From contig NZ_JYJA01000034.1 of NCBI RefSeq assembly GCF_000956465.1, positions 124,001-188,000 on the forward strand: a stretch of 64,000 nucleotides of DNA, written 5' to 3'. The notes beneath the pieces are model-generated. The model searched no databases. It was not told the DNA's origin and worked only from the letters and a program-made list of their open reading frames with translations. Below, in pieces: positions 16,680 to 24,583 of the stretch (its first letter is position 1; the number at the start of each line of letters is the position of its first letter). This DNA is from Microbacterium trichothecenolyticum. GTDB lineage: Bacteria; Actinomycetota; Actinomycetes; Actinomycetales; Microbacteriaceae. Position numbers and translations under genes: made by a program.

Positions 16680-19232
16680 GTGAAGGCCATCCGAACGTTC
16701 ACCGTCCGTCCCGTCCTCGCCGAATCCCTCGCACCGCTCGACCGCCTCGCCTCGAACTGGCGCTGGTCGTGGAGTCGCGCGACGCACGCGCTGTTCGCCT
16801 CGATGGATCCCGCCCTGTGGGGCGAGATCGGCGCGAACCCGGCACGGATGCTCGGTGCCCTGGGCCAGGAGCGCCTCGACGAGCTCGCCCGCGACGACGA
16901 GTTCGTCGCCCGCGTGCGCGAGGAGGACGAGCGCCTCACCGCCTACCTCGACGGCGACCGCTGGTTCCAGCAGCTCGAGGGCGACAAGCCCGTGCACATC
17001 GCGTACTTCTCCCCCGAGTTCGGCGTCGACGGCTCGCTGCCGCAGTACTCCGGTGGCCTCGGCATCCTCGCCGGCGACCACCTCAAGAGCGCGTCCGACC
17101 TGGGCGTTCCGCTCACCGGCGTCGGCCTCTTCTACCGTGCCGGTTACTTCCGCCAGTCGATCGGCGACGACGGCTGGCAGCGCGAGAGCTACCCGCTGCT
17201 CGACCCGTACGGCCTCGGTCTGACGCTCCTCCGCAACCGCGAGGGTGCCCCCGTCGAGATCGCACTCGACCTGCCGGGCGACCGCCGCCTGCACGCCCGC
17301 GTCTGGGTGGCCGACATCGGCCGCATCCCGCTGCTGCTGCTCGACTCCGAGACGCCGTCGAACACCGACGAGATGCGCCGCGTCACCGACCGCCTCTACG
17401 GCGGCGGTGGCGAGCACCGCCTGCTGCAGGAGCTGCTCCTCGGCGTCGGCGGCGTGCGTGCGGTGCGCGCGTGGTCGGAGCTGAACGGCCGCCCCACCCC
17501 GGACGTCTACCACACCAACGAAGGCCACGCCGGGTTCCAGGGACTCGAGCGCATGTCGGAGCTCATCACGAACAACGGCCTCAGCTTCGACGAAGCCCTC
17601 GCGCAGGTGCGCGCGGGCACGGTCTTCACCACCCACACACCGGTGCCCGCGGGCATCGACCGCTTCCCCCGAGACCTCATCGCCGACTTCCTCTCGAGCG
17701 GCCTGTTCCAGGGCCTCGACGCCGGCCGCGCGATCTCGCTCGGCCTCGAGACATGGGAAGGGGGCGACCAGGGCGTCTTCAACATGGCCGTCCTCGGCCT
17801 GCACCTCGGCCAGCACGCCAACGGCGTCTCAGTGCTGCACGGCGAGGTCAGCCGCGGCATGTTCGGCATGCTGTGGCCGGGCGTCGACACCGACGAGGTG
17901 CCGATCACCTCGATCACCAACGGCGTGCACGCTCCGACCTGGGTGCACCCGGCCCTCAAGGCCGTGAGCGAGCGCGCGTGGGGCGACGCGCACACCGACA
18001 CGCACGACTGGACCGACCGCGCCGTCGTGACGGACGCCGAGCTGTGGGGCGTGCGCCAGCAGATGAAGGGCGAGCTCGTGGCGGAGGCGCGGCGGCGGGT
18101 CGCAGCATCCGTGTCCAACGGCCACACCCCTTCCTGGGTGGAGGACCTGCTCGATCCGGAGGTGCTCACCATCGGTTTCGCGCGCCGCGTGCCGACGTAC
18201 AAGCGCCTGACGCTCCTGCTGCGCGACCCCGAGCGCCTCACCCGCCTGCTCACCGACCCCGAGCGCCCGGTTCAGATCGTGATCGGCGGCAAGTCGCACC
18301 CGGCCGACGACTCGGGCAAGATCCTGATCCAGCAGCTCGTGCGCTTCAGCCGCGACCCGAAGGTGCGCGGGCGCATCGTGTTCCTGCCCGACTACGACAT
18401 CACGCTCGCGAAGGACCTCTACCCCGGCTGCGACGTGTGGCTCAACAACCCGCTGCGCCCGCTCGAGGCATGCGGCACGAGCGGCATGAAGGCCGCGCTC
18501 AACGGCGCGCTGAACCTCTCGATCCTCGACGGGTGGTGGGACGAGTGGTACGACGGCGAGAACGGCTGGGCGATCCCCACGGCCGACACCGCGTCGAACG
18601 ACGAGGAGCGCGACGACGCCGAGGCAGCCGCCCTCTACGACCTCATCGAGCACCAGCTCGTGCCGCGCTTCTACGAGCGCGAGGGCGGAATACCGCTGCG
18701 CTGGCTCGAGATGGTGCGCCACACCATGACCGAGCTCGGCAGGAAGGCCACGAGCGACCGCATGGTGCGCGACTACGTCCAGCGCCTGTACGTGCCGGCG
18801 GCGGCGCACGACGTCGCGCTTCGCGCGAACGAGTTCTTCGAGGCGCGCACGGTGGCCGCTTTTGTCAGCCGCGTCCGCGAGGCGTGGGGGCGCGTGTCGA
18901 TCGCGAGCGTCGACAGCTCGGGCATCCCAGCGCAGGCGCAGGCCGGCGACACCCTCGAGGTGCGCGCCGACGTCCGCCTCGACGGCCTCTCGCCCGACGA
19001 CGTCGCAGTCGAGCTGCTGTACGGCGCCACGAACGAGGACGACGCGCTGGCGCGCGACCACTCGGTGTACCGCCTCTCCCCCGGCGCGTCCGCGGCGGAC
19101 GGCGCGACCGTGTTCAGCGGCACCCTTCCGCTCGGCGTGACCGGCACCTTCGGCTACACCGTCCGCGTGCGCCCCGCTCACCCGCAGCTCGTGTCGCCGG
19201 TGGAGCTCGGCCTCGTCACCTACGCCTCGTAG
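16680..19232 (+). CDS. glgP: Alpha-glucan (glycogen) phosphorylase, actinobacterial type
   Basis: An 850-residue PLP enzyme releasing glucose-1-phosphate from alpha-1,4-glucans. The N-terminus (RTFTVRPVLAESLAPLDRLASNWRWSW) is the extra domain (DUF3417) of the GlgP/AlgP subfamily. The YFSPEFGVDGSLPQYSGGLGILAGDHLKSASDLG motif and HTNEGHAGF follow. The PLP Lys lies in GTSGMKAALNGALNLSILDGWWDEWY (Lys about 604). Length fits this subfamily. GTG 16680 follows TAGAAT by 7 bases, with no ribosome site; the operator overlapping -35 suggests sugar-dependent repression. Open frame upstream of 16680 is not used. Confidence 0.93.
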   Translation: MKAIRTFTVRPVLAESLAPLDRLASNWRWSWSRATHALFASMDPALWGEIGANPARMLGALGQERLDELARDDEFVARVREEDERLTAYLDGDRWFQQLEGDKPVHIAYFSPEFGVDGSLPQYSGGLGILAGDHLKSASDLGVPLTGVGLFYRAGYFRQSIGDDGWQRESYPLLDPYGLGLTLLRNREGAPVEIALDLPGDRRLHARVWVADIGRIPLLLLDSETPSNTDEMRRVTDRLYGGGGEHRLLQELLLGVGGVRAVRAWSELNGRPTPDVYHTNEGHAGFQGLERMSELITNNGLSFDEALAQVRAGTVFTTHTPVPAGIDRFPRDLIADFLSSGLFQGLDAGRAISLGLETWEGGDQGVFNMAVLGLHLGQHANGVSVLHGEVSRGMFGMLWPGVDTDEVPITSITNGVHAPTWVHPALKAVSERAWGDAHTDTHDWTDRAVVTDAELWGVRQQMKGELVAEARRRVAASVSNGHTPSWVEDLLDPEVLTIGFARRVPTYKRLTLLLRDPERLTRLLTDPERPVQIVIGGKSHPADDSGKILIQQLVRFSRDPKVRGRIVFLPDYDITLAKDLYPGCDVWLNNPLRPLEACGTSGMKAALNGALNLSILDGWWDEWYDGENGWAIPTADTASNDEERDDAEAAALYDLIEHQLVPRFYEREGGIPLRWLEMVRHTMTELGRKATSDRMVRDYVQRLYVPAAAHDVALRANEFFEARTVAAFVSRVREAWGRVSIASVDSSGIPAQAQAGDTLEVRADVRLDGLSPDDVAVELLYGATNEDDALARDHSVYRLSPGASAADGATVFSGTLPLGVTGTFGYTVRVRPAHPQLVSPVELGLVTYAS

Positions 19233-19242
19233 GGCTTCGCGC

Positions 19243-19279
19243 ATGCCTCGGCCCGGCGCACTGCGCCGGGTCGAGGCAT
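19243..19279. terminator. Terminator palindrome after glgP (ATGCCTCG family)
   Basis: ATGCCTCGGCCCGGCGCA (19243-19260) pairs with 19262-19279 with a single G-U wobble, an almost loop-free 37-bp palindrome 10 bases after the glgP stop. Close relatives end at least three other operons here (23306, 39454, 41549). Confidence 0.75.
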
Positions 19280-19304
19280 TCGTCGTTCCTGGTGTGGTGG
19301 CGCG

Positions 19305-19384
19305 CACAGAATCGGAGGCCCTGCGCGACTCGCCGGCGCCGGGCGCCGGTAGTCGGCGTGTCGCCGAAAGTCTCCGATTCTGTG
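19305..19384. repeat. Dispersed 80-bp nested palindrome, copy A
   Basis: Outer arms CACAGAATCGGAG (left) and CTCCGATTCTGTG (right) are exact reverse complements. An inner GCGCGACTCGCCGG / GGCGTGTCGCC pair forms a second stem. It is 80 bp long and non-coding, 72 bp after glgP. It shares ends and internal GACACGCCGG/CCGGCGTGTC motif with copies B-E. Confidence 0.85.
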
Positions 19385-19418
19385 TTCCGGACCGACTCCC
19401 CGCACCCCGCACCCCGCA

Positions 19419-19499
19419 CACAGAATCGGAGGTCCTGGCCGACACGCCAGGGAACGGGTGCTGCCACCCGGCGTGTCGGCGACAACATCCGACTCTGTG
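19419..19499. repeat. Dispersed 80-bp nested palindrome, copy B
   Basis: An 81-bp copy in the same orientation as A, 34 bp after it, with left end CACAGAATCGGAGG and right end CATCCGACTCTGTG. Inner arms are GACACGCCAGG and CCGGCGTGTCGG. It ends five bases before the stop codon of the minus-strand nuclease gene. Confidence 0.85.
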
Positions 19500-19504
19500 C
19501 ACAC

Positions 19505-20338
19505 TCAGGCGAGGTGCAGCCCGCGGTCGACGAGGCCGAGGATGGCGAGTTCGACGGTATCCCAGTCGTGGACGACCAGGGCGTAGTCGAAGCGGAGGGT
19601 GACGAAGCCCCAGGCCGCTGCGTTCGCATCGCGCACGAGGTCCTTATGTCTGTGCGACTCGCTGTCATGGTTGGGCGCGCCGTCGACCTCGACGATCAGG
19701 CGCTCGCCGATCACGAAGTCCACCCGGCCGACCGAGGTGATCGACTGCTGTGTCCGCACCCGGAGCCCGCGACGCCGAAGCCGCCACCGCAGCAACGACT
19801 CGAGCCCGCTGTCGGCATCGCGGCGGGCGAACCCGATCGCGTCGCGCGCACGGGAGTTCGTGTGCTGCCGGAGCCACTCGAGGTCGGCCTGCGAGAGCGT
19901 GCGCTGCCGGAGCGCGGACTCCAGCGCCACAAAGAACGACTCGAGCCCTTGGCACCTCAGAATCTGGCGCAGGACCACTCGAACCGACGGCACTCCGAAC
20001 GCGCTGCGCTTCGCGTCGTCGGCGTCGCTCCAGTGCACCACGCAGGAGCAGTCCGCGTGCGAATACGCACGCCCGTTGGGGCGGAGTCCGACGTGCAGGT
20101 GCTTGCGATGCTCAGCGACCCAGAGCCCGAGGTGCACGGCCGCGCTCACGCACGTGATCCAGCCGCCATGGGCGGCCGCAGCCTTGATCTCCGGGCAGAC
20201 GCCGCGTCGCTCGTACACTCCTCGCCGAGGCGACGTGAGCGAGCCGTCGTCAAGCCCTTCGGCGATCTTCGACCTCGACAGTCCGGACGCCCTCAATTCT
20301 CGAAACGTCGCCACGGTCGGCGGCGAGGCGGTGCACAT
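19505..20338 (-). CDS. AbiEi-like HTH plus DUF559 (VSR-type) nuclease-fold protein
   Basis: A 277-residue protein. Residues 1-50 (TFRELRASGLSRSKIAEGLDDGSLTSPRRGVYERRG) are the winged-helix region of type IV AbiEi-like antitoxins. Residues 178-262 are a DUF559 PD-(D/E)xK domain: SGLESLLRWRLRRRG (Glu180), VDFVI (Asp207), VEVDG (Glu217, Asp219) and HKDLVRDANAAAWG. I chose ATG 20338; the frame stays open to 20641, but those codons run through repeat copies C and D. Such genes are frequent singletons in actinobacteria and their role is undetermined (antitoxin-like regulator or DNA repair/defence). Two palindromic repeats flank each side, which hints at acquisition as a unit. Confidence 0.75.
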   Translation of the reverse strand: MCTASPPTVATFRELRASGLSRSKIAEGLDDGSLTSPRRGVYERRGVCPEIKAAAAHGGWITCVSAAVHLGLWVAEHRKHLHVGLRPNGRAYSHADCSCVVHWSDADDAKRSAFGVPSVRVVLRQILRCQGLESFFVALESALRQRTLSQADLEWLRQHTNSRARDAIGFARRDADSGLESLLRWRLRRRGLRVRTQQSITSVGRVDFVIGERLIVEVDGAPNHDSESHRHKDLVRDANAAAWGFVTLRFDYALVVHDWDTVELAILGLVDRGLHLA

Positions 20339-20439
20339 CCCGCCAGACTCGCGGTTGCAGCATCCGTCTTCTGTGCACCCGCTCGGAACTGTGAGCGCCG
20401 CACTGGTGTGAGCCGTTGGGGAGGAGGCTCCCAGCCGTG

Positions 20440-20519
20440 CACAGAATCGGAGGTTTCGCGCGACACGCCGGACACGGATGCTGCAACCCGGCGTGTCACC
20501 GAGAACATCCGACGCTGTG
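20440..20519. repeat. Dispersed 80-bp nested palindrome, copy C
   Basis: An 80-bp copy with CACAGAATCGGAGG at the left and CATCCGACGCTGTG at the right (one changed base in the outer arm). The inner arms GACACGCCGG and CCGGCGTGTC are perfect, around ACACGGATGCTGCAA. It lies in the divergent gap between the nuclease and the PL11 lyase. Confidence 0.85.
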
Positions 20520-20545
20520 CTGCCCGGCCCCGGTTGCCAGCCGTG

Positions 20546-20625
20546 CACAGAATCGGAGGTTTCGCGCGACACGCCGGCCACGGATGCTGCGACCCCGCGT
20601 GCCGCGCACATCCTCCGATTCTGTG
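20546..20625. repeat. Dispersed 80-bp nested palindrome, copy D
   Basis: An 80-bp copy 26 bp after C and in the same orientation; the left 34 bases are nearly identical to C. Outer arms CACAGAATCGGAGG and CCTCCGATTCTGTG are perfect, while the inner right arm is degraded (CCCGCGTGCCGCG). The rest of the 442-bp gap (20339-20780) holds copy C and the PL11 promoter, and no gene. Confidence 0.85.
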
Positions 20626-20671
20626 CGCCTGCGCTGCACATTAAATCGTTCCAATCTGCGTGCGCGGGTAG

Positions 20672-20727
20672 TTGACCCCCTCGGGGCGGCTGACTAGGGT
20701 CGTGCGGGAAAACGTATTCCTACGTTT
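20672..20727 (+). promoter_or_regulatory. Sigma-70-type promoter with palindromic operator for the PL11 lyase
   Basis: TTGACC (20672-20677), a 17-bp spacer and TAGGGT (20695-20700) make a near-consensus promoter. Just after the expected start site is AAACGTATTCCTACGTTT (20710-20727), a perfect 7-bp inverted repeat with a 4-bp centre, well placed to block transcription. The leader then runs to GGGAG (20764) and ATG 20781. Regulation by pectin-derived sugars is inferred. Confidence 0.7.
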
Positions 20728-20780
20728 ACCCACATGGGCCCGTCCCCACGCGGGCCGCACCTCGGGAGAGCGATTCGACG

Positions 20781-23300
20781 ATGAATCTCCGCAGCACCTC
20801 TGTCCGCGCGCTCGTGGCCGGCTCGGCCGCGTGCGCACTCACGCTCGGACTGGCGCAACCCGCGCTGGCCCAGCAGGCCCCACCCGCCGGCGCACAGCTC
20901 GAAGCCCTCGACCGCGGCCTCGTCGCCGTCTCGACGGGCGAGGGTGTATTCCTCAGCTGGCGCCTGCTCGGGACCGAGGCCGGTCCCGCGACCGAGACCG
21001 GCGTGAGCGGCCCGTCGTTCGCGGTGTTCCGCGACGGCGAGCGCATCGCCACGGTCGAAGACAGCACGAACTACGCCGACGAGGGCGGGTCCGCAGCATC
21101 CGTCTACACGGTCGCTCCCGCATGGAACGACGTGACCGGCGAGCAGTCCGCGCCCGTGTCGGTGTGGGGCGACGGGTTCTACGACCTGCCGCTGCAGAAG
21201 CCGGCCGATGGCGTCACCCCCGCCGGCGAGGCGTTCACGTACTCGGCGAACGACGCGTCTGTGGCCGACGTCGACGGCGACGGCGCGTACGAGTTCGTCG
21301 TGAAGTGGGATCCCTCGAACTCGAAGGACGTGTCGCAGAAGGGCTATACGGGCACCGTCTACGTCGACACGTACGAGCTGGACGGCACACTGCTGAACCG
21401 CATCGACCTGGGTGTGAACATTCGCGCCGGAGCCCACTACACCCAGTTCATGGTCTACGACTTCGACGGCGACGGCCGCGCCGAGACGATGCTGAAGACG
21501 GCACCCGGGACTAAGTCCATCCGCTACAACGCCGACGGCTCGGTCGCTTCGGAGTCGTTCGTCACGATGCTCGCCGACGACATCGCCGCGGGCTACTCGC
21601 ACGACGACGACTACCGCATGAGCGCCGCCGACTACCGCCAGCACCTCATCGAGGTGTTCGAGGGCTGGTCGGAGCACCCCGAGGTCGTGGCGGGCCACTG
21701 GCCGGCGACCCTCGAGGAGGCGTTCGGCATCCCGGTGACGCACGAGTACCCGCTGTCGACCGCGTCGGCGACCGAGCTCGTCGACTACTTCATCAGCACC
21801 TACGCACCGGGCCGCAGCGCGCGCAACGACCTCACCACGTTCGAGGGATTCATCGTCGACGGCCCGGAGTACCTGACGGTCTTCGACTCGGCCACCGGCG
21901 AGGAGCTCGAGACCGTGCGCTACGAGCCCGGCCGCGACGACGACGGCCTGCTGTGGGGCGACTACGCGATGGCCCGTATCGAGCCGGGCAACCGCGTCGA
22001 CCGCTTCCTCGCCGGAGTCGCGTACCTCGACGGCACGCACCCCTCCGCGGTCTTCGCCCGCGGCTACTACACGCGCACGACCATCCACGCGTACGACTGG
22101 GACGGCCAGCACCTGACCACGCGGTGGGCGGTCGACAGCGGGCATGTCCCGATGACGAACCCGTTCAACGACGGCCCCCATGGCCGCGACGGCACCGATC
22201 CGGTGTACGGCTCGATCACGACGCAGGGCTTCCACTCGCTGAGCGCCGCGGACGTCGACGGCGACGGCAAGCACGAGATCGTCTACGGCTCCGCCACGAT
22301 CGACGACGATGGCGGGCTGCTGTACAGCTCGTTCGATGTGCTCCCCACCGGCAGCGCGGCGCCCGGAGAGAACGTGCGGCTCGGCCACGGCGACGCGATG
22401 CACGTCACCGACATCGACCCGAACCGTCCCGGTCTCGAGATCTGGACGGCGCACGAGGGCGCCACCTTCGCCCCCTACGGCTCCGCGATGCGCGATGCCG
22501 CGACCGGAGAGGTGCTCTTCGGCGCGTACTCGGGCCGCGACACGGGCCGCAGCATGATCGGCGACGTGCGCGCCGATGTGCCGGGACTCGAGGTGTGGGC
22601 GAGCATGCCCAACGGCACCGAGGGCTCGGGCCTGCTGAGTGCGGCGAACGCGCCGCTCGCGGCATCCACTCCCGGCACCAATCAGTCGATCCGCTGGGCG
22701 GGCGACATGACGACGCAGCTCGTCGACGGCGCCCTCGAGGTCACGCCGACCATCAAGGACTGGACGCGCGGCACCGTGCTCACCGCCACCGGCACCCGCA
22801 CGAACAACGGCACCAAGGGCAACCCGTCGCTCGTGGCCGACGTGTTCGGCGACTGGCGCGAGGAGCTGCTCGTGCGCACCGTCGACTCGAGTGCGCTGCG
22901 CATCTACACGAGCACCGAGGTGACGACGCACAAGCTGCCGACGCTCATGCACGACGTGCAGTACCGCGCTGAGGTGGCCCGCCAGAACACCACCTACAAC
23001 CAGCCGTCGTACACGAGCTACTACTTCGCCAGCGACATGGACTTCGCGAACGTGCCCGTACTCACGACCGCGGCGACGCCCGGCGCGCCGAAGTTCACCG
23101 ACCCGAAGGGTTCGAACTCCGACCACGTCGTCGTCACGCCTGACAAGTCGTTCGACTACTACGTCAACGGCGCGAAGGCCGAGAAGCCGCTGGTCAAGGT
23201 GCCCGCCGGCTCGAAGGTGCAGGTCACTGCGGTCCCCAAGGCCGGCTTCGCCCTGGCCTCGGGTGCGGTCTCGACCTGGACGCACCAGTTCACCAAGTGA
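20781..23300 (+). CDS. Secreted rhamnogalacturonan lyase (PL11 family)
   Basis: An 839-residue exported enzyme resembling YesW/YesX rhamnogalacturonan lyases, which cleave the rhamnose-galacturonate backbone of pectin by beta-elimination. The Sec signal peptide is about 1-30 (cleavage near PALA/QQAP). An N-terminal beta-sandwich (40-130) precedes an eight-bladed propeller with calcium-binding loops DVDGDG (about 163), DFDGDGRAE (about 228) and DVDGDGKHE (about 491). Family motifs NIRAGAHYTQFMVYDFDGDG and DGDWRE-like FGDWREELLVRT are present. The C-terminal 90 residues (SFDYYVNGAKAEKPLVKVPAGSKVQVTAVPKAGFAL) form a small Ig-like add-on. It has its own promoter/operator and a strong terminator, so it is a single-gene unit. 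Confidence 0.9.
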   Translation: MNLRSTSVRALVAGSAACALTLGLAQPALAQQAPPAGAQLEALDRGLVAVSTGEGVFLSWRLLGTEAGPATETGVSGPSFAVFRDGERIATVEDSTNYADEGGSAASVYTVAPAWNDVTGEQSAPVSVWGDGFYDLPLQKPADGVTPAGEAFTYSANDASVADVDGDGAYEFVVKWDPSNSKDVSQKGYTGTVYVDTYELDGTLLNRIDLGVNIRAGAHYTQFMVYDFDGDGRAETMLKTAPGTKSIRYNADGSVASESFVTMLADDIAAGYSHDDDYRMSAADYRQHLIEVFEGWSEHPEVVAGHWPATLEEAFGIPVTHEYPLSTASATELVDYFISTYAPGRSARNDLTTFEGFIVDGPEYLTVFDSATGEELETVRYEPGRDDDGLLWGDYAMARIEPGNRVDRFLAGVAYLDGTHPSAVFARGYYTRTTIHAYDWDGQHLTTRWAVDSGHVPMTNPFNDGPHGRDGTDPVYGSITTQGFHSLSAADVDGDGKHEIVYGSATIDDDGGLLYSSFDVLPTGSAAPGENVRLGHGDAMHVTDIDPNRPGLEIWTAHEGATFAPYGSAMRDAATGEVLFGAYSGRDTGRSMIGDVRADVPGLEVWASMPNGTEGSGLLSAANAPLAASTPGTNQSIRWAGDMTTQLVDGALEVTPTIKDWTRGTVLTATGTRTNNGTKGNPSLVADVFGDWREELLVRTVDSSALRIYTSTEVTTHKLPTLMHDVQYRAEVARQNTTYNQPSYTSYYFASDMDFANVPVLTTAATPGAPKFTDPKGSNSDHVVVTPDKSFDYYVNGAKAEKPLVKVPAGSKVQVTAVPKAGFALASGAVSTWTHQFTK

Positions 23301-23305
23301 GGATG

Positions 23306-23352
23306 ACGGATGCCCCGGCCCGGCGCACTGCGCGCCGGGCCGGGGCATCCGT
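23306..23352. terminator. Strong terminator palindrome after the PL11 lyase
   Basis: A perfect 21-bp stem (23306-23326 with 23332-23352) with a 5-nt loop ACTGC, six bases after the stop codon. It starts with ACGGATGC and belongs to the same palindrome family as 39454 and 41549. Confidence 0.85.
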
Positions 23353-23374
23353 GTTCCCGCCGTAGGCTGGTGCG

Positions 23375-24106
23375 GTGAAGCCGTTCGTCCTCCTCGCGAC
23401 CCGTGCCGAGGACGTGCCGGCCGACGAGGAGTACGCGCTCTTCCTGCGATACACGGGCCTCTCGCCAGACGAGCTCATCCGGGTGCGGCTCGAGGCCGAG
23501 GCGATGCCGCGGTTCGAGCTCGATGCGCTGTCGGGCATCTTCGTGGGCGGTGGGCCGTTCAACGCATCCGACCCGCTCGAGAAGAAGTCGCCGACGCAGC
23601 GCCGGGTCGAGCAGGAGTTCGGCATCCTCCTCGACGAGGTCGTCGCGCGCGACTTCCCGTTCCTCGGCGCCTGCTACGGCGTCGGCACGCTCGGCGCGCA
23701 CCAGGGCGCGGTGATCGATCGCACCTACTCCGAGCCGATCAGCGTCGTGCCCGTGACGATGACCGGGGCCGGGGCATCCGATCCCCTGCTCGCGGGGATC
23801 CCTGCGACCTTCGGCGCCTTCGTCGGACACAAGGAGGCGATCACTCAGCTGCCCGCGTCGGCGACGCTGCTGGCGTCGTCGCCGACGTGCCCGGTGCAGA
23901 TGTTCCGCGTGGGCGAGAACGTGTACGCGACGCAGTTCCACCCCGAGCTCGACGTCGAGGGCATCACCACGCGCATCCACGCGTACGCCGACTACGGCTA
24001 CTTCGCCGCCGACGAGCTCGAGCTCACGCTCGCGGCCGTGCGCCGCGCGGACGTCTCGCACCCCAGCCGCATGCTGCGCACCTTCGTCGAGCGCTACGCC
24101 CGCTGA
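23375..24106 (+). CDS. Class I glutamine amidotransferase-like protein
   Basis: A 243-residue stand-alone GATase domain. The nucleophile Cys100 lies in PFLGACYGVGTLGAHQG, and His189/Glu191 in ATQFHPELDVEG complete the triad. The family (GuaA-like GATase) includes enzymes acting without a fused synthetase; substrate is unknown. GTG 23375 follows TAGGCT (23363-23368) by 6 bases, a leaderless start. It directly follows the terminator of the lyase and is likely its own unit. Confidence 0.85.
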   Translation: MKPFVLLATRAEDVPADEEYALFLRYTGLSPDELIRVRLEAEAMPRFELDALSGIFVGGGPFNASDPLEKKSPTQRRVEQEFGILLDEVVARDFPFLGACYGVGTLGAHQGAVIDRTYSEPISVVPVTMTGAGASDPLLAGIPATFGAFVGHKEAITQLPASATLLASSPTCPVQMFRVGENVYATQFHPELDVEGITTRIHAYADYGYFAADELELTLAAVRRADVSHPSRMLRTFVERYAR

Positions 24107-24182
24107 GCCTCTTCGCACAGCGGTGGTGCGGTGGTACGCTCCCCGCACCGGCTGCCTCCGCCTGGGGAGATCGAGGTGCGTC

Positions 24183-24563
24183 ATGGGCTCGAAGAAGCTG
24201 CTCATCACGGGTGCCGTGATCGCCGTCGTCGCAGCGGCCGCGATCATCGTGCCGAGCGTCGCGTCGGGCGTTCCGCTCGCTCGGGTGCTGCCCGCAACGA
24301 GCATCGTCGCGCCGGATGACTCACCGGGCGCGCCCGGCAACGGGAAGGCGTGGGGTCACCACAAGGACGACCCCGCGTTCCCGGGCGACGACGGCAACGC
24401 CTGGGGGCATCACAAGGATTCGCCTGACTTCCCGGGGAACAAGGGCGACGGGGACGACCAGCAAGACGGCCCGGGCAACGGGAAGGGCAGGGCCTGGGGC
24501 CACCACAAGGATGACCCCGGCTTCCCCGGCAACAGCGGCGAGGACGAGCCGAGCGACGAGTAG
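24183..24563 (+). CDS. Secreted or anchored His-rich repeat protein (unknown)
   Basis: A 126-residue protein. After GSKK comes a 17-residue hydrophobic segment (LLITGAVIAVVAAAAIIV), a signal peptide or anchor. The rest is hydrophilic, with three copies of a unit reading WGHHKDDPxFPG separated by Gly/Asp/Asn spacers. Paired His residues and Asp in each repeat could bind divalent metal. The ATG at 24183 has GAGG seven bases upstream. No family recognised. Confidence 0.65.
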   Translation: MGSKKLLITGAVIAVVAAAAIIVPSVASGVPLARVLPATSIVAPDDSPGAPGNGKAWGHHKDDPAFPGDDGNAWGHHKDSPDFPGNKGDGDDQQDGPGNGKGRAWGHHKDDPGFPGNSGEDEPSDE

Positions 24564-24583
24564 TCGGGGCGCGCACGATGCGC

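Noticed and set aside
20339..20641. N-terminal extension of the DUF559 protein to 20641
   Set aside because: The extra 101 codons are translations of palindromic repeats C and D and have no protein-like composition.
16769..20644. A 1,291-codon open frame overlapping glgP and the repeats
   Set aside because: It is out of frame with glgP, has low-complexity Arg/Pro composition, and runs through non-coding palindromes and the nuclease gene on the other strand.
20694..23348. An 884-codon minus-strand frame
   Set aside because: Antisense to the PL11 lyase, which has a signal peptide, Ca-binding motifs and its own promoter.
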